From the NCBI RefSeq assembly GCF_947498635.1, contig NZ_CANMKV010000013.1, positions 1 through 64,000 on the forward strand: a DNA stretch of 64,000 bases. Reading direction: 5' to 3'. Shown here one piece after another: positions 59,087 through 64,000 of this stretch. The stretch comes from an uncultured Microbulbifer sp. (GTDB lineage Bacteria > Pseudomonadota > Gammaproteobacteria > Pseudomonadales > Cellvibrionaceae). Made by a program: the position numbers and the translations under genes. Numbering within the stretch: the stretch's first letter is position 1; each line of letters starts with the position of its first letter. The notes under the pieces are model-generated. The model did no database searches and had not been told where the DNA came from. It saw nothing but the letters and a program-made list of their open reading frames with translations.

Positions 59087-60436
59087 GTGTCAGAACTGAC
59101 CTGCTTTAAAGCCTATGATCTACGGGGCCGTGTGCCCGATGAGCTGAATACCGATGTGGCTTATCGGGTGGGGCGCGCCTTCGCGCAATTCCTGGGAGCG
59201 CAGCGTGTGGTGGTTGGCCATGATATTCGCCTGACTAGCGGTGAGCTGACGGATGCCCTCGTGAACGGCTTGCGCGATGCGGGTGCAGATGTATTTCATA
59301 TTGGTGAATGCGGCACTGAAGAGGTGTACTTTGCCAATTTCCATGGGGATTTTGATGGCGGTATCTGTGTGACTGCCAGCCACAACCCAATGGATTACAA
59401 CGGCATGAAATTCGTTCGCGCCGGTAGTAGCCCGATTAGCGGTGATACCGGCCTGCTAGATATTAAACGTCTGGCGGAAGAGAACCGCTTTGCTCCAGTA
59501 GCAGAGCGCGGTAGCTTGCAGCGCTACGAGCACAGAGCTGCTTTTGTTCAGCATCTGCTTGGCTACATCAATAACAAATCCTTAAAGCCCTTAAAGCTGG
59601 TAGTGAATGCGGGCAATGGCGGTGCCGGTGCCCTTGTCGATGTCCTTGCCCCCCATCTGCCGTTTGAATTCGTGCGGGTGCATCACGAGCCTGATGGTAA
59701 TTTCCCCAACGGAATTCCCAATCCACTCCTGCCGGAAAACCGCACCCCAACGACAGAGGCGGTACGGGAGAGTGGCGCCGATTTTGGTATTGCCTGGGAT
59801 GGCGATTTCGATCGCTGCTTCTTTTTCGATGAAAATGGCGATTTTATCGAAGGCTACTATGTTGTCGGCCTGCTTGCTGAGGCCTTCCTGCTGAAGAATC
59901 CAGGCGCCAAGGTGGTCCACGACCCGCGGCTGCTGTGGAATACAGAGGATATTGTGCGTGCGGCGGGGGGCGAGCCGGTGCAAAGTAAGACCGGTCATGC
60001 CTTCATTAAGGAGCGTATGCGCAAAGAGGACGCCATTTACGGTGGCGAAATGAGTGCGCATCACTACTTCCGTGATTTTGCCTACTGCGATAGCGGTATG
60101 ATCCCCTGGTTATTGGTTGCCGAATTAGTTAGCCGCAGCGGGAAGCCCTTGTCTCAGCTGGTGGGAGAGCGTATGGCCGCTTTTCCTTGTTCAGGCGAAA
60201 TCAACTCCAAAGTACAGGATGCGGCGGCGCTGTTGAAAGCCGCGGAAGAAAAATATGCTGGGGATGCGCTGAGCGTCGAGCATGTGGATGGCTTGAGTGT
60301 GGCCTATGCAGACTGGCGCTTTAATTTACGTATGTCCAATACTGAGCCCGTAGTACGCCTCAATGTGGAGTCCCGCGGGGACGAAGCCTTGATGCGCGAG
60401 AAGACGGAAGAGTTGTTAGGGCTAATCCGCTCATAA
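59087..60436 (+). CDS. manB: phosphomannomutase (CpsG/ManB type)
   Basis: Interconverts mannose-6-phosphate and mannose-1-phosphate; may also act on glucose phosphates. The phosphoserine is Ser98 in [11 protein letters not shown], the metal loop is [11 protein letters not shown] near 239-249, the sugar loop reads [10 protein letters not shown] near 317-326, and the phosphate-binding [14 protein letters not shown] is near the C-terminus. 449 aa. GTG start immediately after the galU stop, so the two are coupled. It supplies ManC at 51782-53188. Confidence 0.9.
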   Translation: MSELTCFKAYDLRGRVPDELNTDVAYRVGRAFAQFLGAQRVVVGHDIRLTSGELTDALVNGLRDAGADVFHIGECGTEEVYFANFHGDFDGGICVTASHNPMDYNGMKFVRAGSSPISGDTGLLDIKRLAEENRFAPVAERGSLQRYEHRAAFVQHLLGYINNKSLKPLKLVVNAGNGGAGALVDVLAPHLPFEFVRVHHEPDGNFPNGIPNPLLPENRTPTTEAVRESGADFGIAWDGDFDRCFFFDENGDFIEGYYVVGLLAEAFLLKNPGAKVVHDPRLLWNTEDIVRAAGGEPVQSKTGHAFIKERMRKEDAIYGGEMSAHHYFRDFAYCDSGMIPWLLVAELVSRSGKPLSQLVGERMAAFPCSGEINSKVQDAAALLKAAEEKYAGDALSVEHVDGLSVAYADWRFNLRMSNTEPVVRLNVESRGDEALMREKTEELLGLIRS

Positions 60437-60487
60437 GCCACGGCCGGTCTCACAGCAGCTTTTGAGCGGTCGATGCCTCGAAATAAA

Positions 60488-60512
60488 AAGCCCCGCCTGG
60501 CGGGGCCTTTTA
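60488..60512. terminator. bidirectional terminator between manB and ispB
   Basis: GCCCCG (60490-60495) pairs with CGGGGC (60501-60506) around a five-base loop, with A-rich sequence on one side and CTTTTATT on the other, between convergent genes. Confidence 0.8.
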
Positions 60513-60558
60513 TTGAGGATTTGGCTCAGTTTAAACCTGTGGCGTCGACCGGGATCAA

Positions 60559-61521
60559 TTAGACACTTCTCTCGATAGCAAAGCTGGCCAGCTGTTGTAA
60601 GGCTGTTTTCTGCTCGCCTTCAGGCAGAAACTGCAACTGGGCCTTGGCCTCATCCACAGCCGTCCGGGCGCGTTCCATGGTGTAATCCAGTGCTCCGCAA
60701 GCCTCAATGGCCTCGACAATTTCCGCCAGTTTTTCGGCGTTGCGTTGTTCGATCGCTTCTCTCACCAGGGTCGCCTGGGCATTACTACCATTGGCCATGG
60801 TATAGATCAGGGGTAGGGTAGGTTTGCCCTCCGCCAGGTCATCACCGACGTTCTTGCCCAGTTCTTCCGAGTTGCCGCGGTAATCCAAGGCATCATCTAC
60901 CAACTGGAATGCCAGCCCCAGATGGCGGCCATAGAGTTTCAATGCGGTTTGTTCCTTCTCGCAGCAGTCGGCTAAAACGGCGGCGGTTTCGCAGGCGGCC
61001 TCAAACAGGGCACCGGTCTTTTTGTGGATAACGGTGAAGTAGTTATCCTCGCTTACCGCAGGGTCGCCGGCATTGACGAGCTGTTGCACCTCGCCCTCGG
61101 CAATCGTATTGGTGGTATCGGACAGCAGTGCCATGATCCGCATATCCTGTAGGGCAACCATCATCTGGAAGGCGCGGGAATAGAGGAAATCCCCGACCAG
61201 TACGCTGGGTGCATTGCCCCATTTGGCATTGGCGGTGAGGCGGCCGCGGCGCATATCGGATGTATCCACCACGTCATCGTGAAGCAAAGTGGCCGTGTGG
61301 ATAAACTCAATGATGGTGGCCAGATCTAGGTGTTGATCGCCCTGGTAACCGCAGGCGCGGGCGCACAGTAGCACCAGTAGTGGGCGCAGGCGCTTGCCCC
61401 CAGCTTCAACCAGGTAGTGGCCTATATTTTCCACCAGGGGCACGTCCGAGTGCAGTTGGTCGAGAATACGCTGGTTGACCGCGGCAAAATCTTCGGCGGC
61501 GACCCGGTGAAAAGGCAGCAT
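60559..61521 (-). CDS. ispB: octaprenyl-type polyprenyl diphosphate synthase
   Basis: Builds the side chain of ubiquinone or menaquinone from isopentenyl diphosphate. 320 aa. The first Asp-rich motif DDVVD lies at 82-86 followed by RRGR, and the second DDALD at 209-213. The chain length (C40 in E. coli, C45 in Pseudomonas) cannot be read from the sequence. Divergent from rplU, the usual arrangement in gammaproteobacteria. Confidence 0.93.
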   Translation of the reverse strand: MLPFHRVAAEDFAAVNQRILDQLHSDVPLVENIGHYLVEAGGKRLRPLLVLLCARACGYQGDQHLDLATIIEFIHTATLLHDDVVDTSDMRRGRLTANAKWGNAPSVLVGDFLYSRAFQMMVALQDMRIMALLSDTTNTIAEGEVQQLVNAGDPAVSEDNYFTVIHKKTGALFEAACETAAVLADCCEKEQTALKLYGRHLGLAFQLVDDALDYRGNSEELGKNVGDDLAEGKPTLPLIYTMANGSNAQATLVREAIEQRNAEKLAEIVEAIEACGALDYTMERARTAVDEAKAQLQFLPEGEQKTALQQLASFAIERSV

Positions 61522-61584
61522 GTGAGAGTTCCTTATACGACTAGACAGGCGCCCCCCGAGGGGTCGGGCGGCGGAGGGCTGCTA

Positions 61585-61613
61585 TTGTATCAACCCGGCG
61601 AATTGATTAGAAT
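61585..61613 (+). promoter_or_regulatory. promoter of rplU-rpmA
   Basis: TTGTAT (61585-61590), a 17-bp spacer and TAGAAT (61608-61613), followed by the GC-rich ctgcgcccc. The leader to rplU is about 148 bases with no clear structure identified. Confidence 0.75.
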
Positions 61614-61767
61614 CTGCGCCCCGTCGATTGCGGGCTCCGTGGCTTTACAGTCAGCGGCGCCACCGGCGAATAGATGTTTAACAACACGGCGCAAGCTCCC
61701 AAAATGCGGAATGGTGACTAAATAGTCCGGCCGCTGCTTCGTGTCGTCCATACCGGAGCATAGAAAT

Positions 61768-62079
61768 ATGTACGCTGTTTTTGAGAGCGGTGGCAAGCAA
61801 CACCGTGTAGAAGAGGGCGAAGTACTTCGCCTGGAAAAGCTGGAAGTAGCTACTGGCGAAACCATCGATTTCGATAAAGTGCTGATGGTCGTTGATGGCG
61901 ACAAAATTAACATCGGCGCTCCCGTTGTAGACGGCGCTAAAATATCTGCTGAAGTGGTTAGCCACGGCCGCGGCGAGAAGGTGAGAATCATCAAGTTCCG
62001 TCGTCGTAAGCACTCCATGAAGCGCCAGGGCCACCGTCAGTGGTACACCGAAGTTAAAATCACTGGCATCAAGGCATAA
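61768..62079 (+). CDS. rplU: 50S ribosomal protein L21
   Basis: 23S rRNA-binding protein. The start is ATG at 61768 ([19 protein letters not shown]); an earlier in-frame GTG is rejected. 103 aa, with the C-terminal [20 protein letters not shown] signature. Confidence 0.97.
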   Translation: MYAVFESGGKQHRVEEGEVLRLEKLEVATGETIDFDKVLMVVDGDKINIGAPVVDGAKISAEVVSHGRGEKVRIIKFRRRKHSMKRQGHRQWYTEVKITGIKA

Positions 62080-62096
62080 GAGAGGAGTAACGACTC

Positions 62097-62354
62097 ATGG
62101 CACATAAGAAAGCTGGCGGTAGTACGCGAAATGGTCGCGATTCCGAGAGTAAACGCCTGGGCGTTAAGCGCTTTGGCGGCCAGTCTGTAGCAGCAGGCAA
62201 CATCATCGTTCGTCAGCGTGGCACTAAGTTCCACGCCGGTGTTAACGTTGGTATGGGCAAAGATCACACCCTGTTCGCCACGGCGGACGGCGTTGTGAAG
62301 TTCGAAGTGAAGGGCCCCAACAACCGCAAGTTCGTTTCTATCGAAACTGCTTAA
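62097..62354 (+). CDS. rpmA: 50S ribosomal protein L27
   Basis: Its N-terminal tail reaches the peptidyl transferase centre. 85 aa, starting [20 protein letters not shown], with the signature [20 protein letters not shown]. No N-terminal extension of the kind cleaved in Firmicutes. Confidence 0.98.
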   Translation: MAHKKAGGSTRNGRDSESKRLGVKRFGGQSVAAGNIIVRQRGTKFHAGVNVGMGKDHTLFATADGVVKFEVKGPNNRKFVSIETA

Positions 62355-62380
62355 GCGGTCATTAGCCCAAGCTTCATAAA

Positions 62381-62406
62381 AAGCCCCGCTATTGCGGGGC
62401 TTTTTT
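62381..62406 (+). terminator. terminator after rplU-rpmA
   Basis: GCCCCGC (62383-62389) pairs with GCGGGGC (62394-62400) around TATT and is followed by six T. It separates rpmA from obgE. Another short inverted repeat, GGTACGC / GCGTACC (62494-62513), sits in the obgE leader. Confidence 0.93.
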
Positions 62407-62519
62407 GTTGGAAAAGTCGCGGTTTTATGGCGGCGTGGAGTTGGGGTGACAGGTGCCTGCGAGGGGCGGCTTGTCGGCTGGTATGATGATAAGGGTACGC
62501 GAGTTTGCGTACCGGTTGA

Positions 62520-63752
<1,233 letters not shown>

Positions 63753-63765
63753 GTCACTTCCCTGC

Positions 63766-63787
63766 CGGCGGCATACCTGTGCCGCCG
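63766..63787 (+). terminator. stem-loop after obgE
   Basis: CGGCGGCA (63766-63773) pairs with TGCCGCCG (63780-63787) around a six-base loop. Only a weak T-rich stretch follows, so it may attenuate rather than end transcription before proB. Confidence 0.45.
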
Positions 63788-63876
63788 CGCTGAATTTTAG
63801 TCGGCTCCCAGGGCTTTATCGGCAATAAATAATGATTTGACCAGGTCCCAAGGGGCCAATGTCCAGGGGGGGGAGT

Positions 63877-64000
63877 ATGGGCTCCATATCGGTGTCCCGC
63901 GAAGGGCTTGCGAAAGGTCGGCGCTGGGTAGTTAAGATTGGCAGTGCTTTGCTCACTGATAATGGTCGCGGTGTTAACGGTGCGGCCATATCTGGCTGGG
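63877..64000 (+). CDS. proB: glutamate 5-kinase, N-terminal part (runs off window)
   Basis: The first 41 residues read MGSISVSREGLAKGRRWVVK followed by IGSALLTDNG, matching the phosphate-binding start of glutamate 5-kinase, the first step of proline synthesis. ATG at 63877 has a run of eight G followed by AG just upstream; an in-frame ATG at 63859 is a possible alternative. obgE-proB adjacency is common in gammaproteobacteria. The rest lies outside the window. Confidence 0.85.
   Translation, partial: MGSISVSREGLAKGRRWVVKIGSALLTDNGRGVNGAAISGW

Noticed and set aside
62471..62487. Promoter for obgE around TATGAT
   Set aside because: No -35 box at an acceptable distance; read-through past the rpmA terminator or another start is as likely.

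Overview
The window is a chromosomal segment of a gammaproteobacterium, dominated by the translation and transcription supercluster. Gene content (fabA/fabB, BirA with a DNA-binding domain, IspB, ManC, PxpABC) and order (birA-coaX-SPOR protein-tRNAs-tuf-trpT-secE-nusG; uvrA divergent from an MFS gene and ssb) resemble Pseudomonas and the Cellvibrio/Microbulbifer group. A marine, polysaccharide-degrading relative is my inference from protein similarity and a secreted pectinacetylesterase-family enzyme. There is no rRNA, insertion sequence, prophage, integron or CRISPR array.

Layout. 1-8230: a possible gene tail, an unrecognised minus-strand protein, a secreted S33 hydrolase coupled to a NatA/NatB-type ABC exporter, then alr-birA-coaX (each joined by a TTGA stop/start overlap) and a SPOR-like membrane protein. 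8343-13558 and on to 22731: tRNA-Thr(TGT), Tyr, Gly, Thr(GGT), tuf copy 1, tRNA-Trp, secE, nusG, rplKAJL, rpoBC, with an L10-type leader and an attenuator before rpoB. 22841-27454: the str operon rpsL-rpsG-fusA-tuf copy 2. 27807-28283: an antisense YbaK-type deacylase between tuf and rpsJ. 28356-42622: the S10, spc and alpha operons in canonical order to rplQ.

42644-48708 is accessory: a YeaC-like protein, an unknown exported helical protein, a pectinacetylesterase-family enzyme, the 5-oxoprolinase genes pxpABC, and an unknown anchored protein. 48796-56078 holds uvrA, manC, an MFS transporter, ssb and a degenerate SDR-fold protein. 56148-60436 holds fabB and fabA (unsaturated fatty acid synthesis) divergent from galU and a phosphomannomutase; the latter supplies mannose-1-phosphate to ManC for GDP-mannose. 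60559-64000 holds ispB, divergent rplU-rpmA, obgE and the start of proB.

Several promoters of translation genes share a -35 box, a 17-bp spacer, TAGAAT and a GC-rich discriminator, a pattern expected of growth-rate and stringent control. I found no convincing undescribed multi-gene system. The best second-look items are the hydrolase-exporter operon, the L10-leader terminator, the antisense deacylase gene, the degenerate SDR next to ssb, and the structured leaders of rpsM and rpoC.
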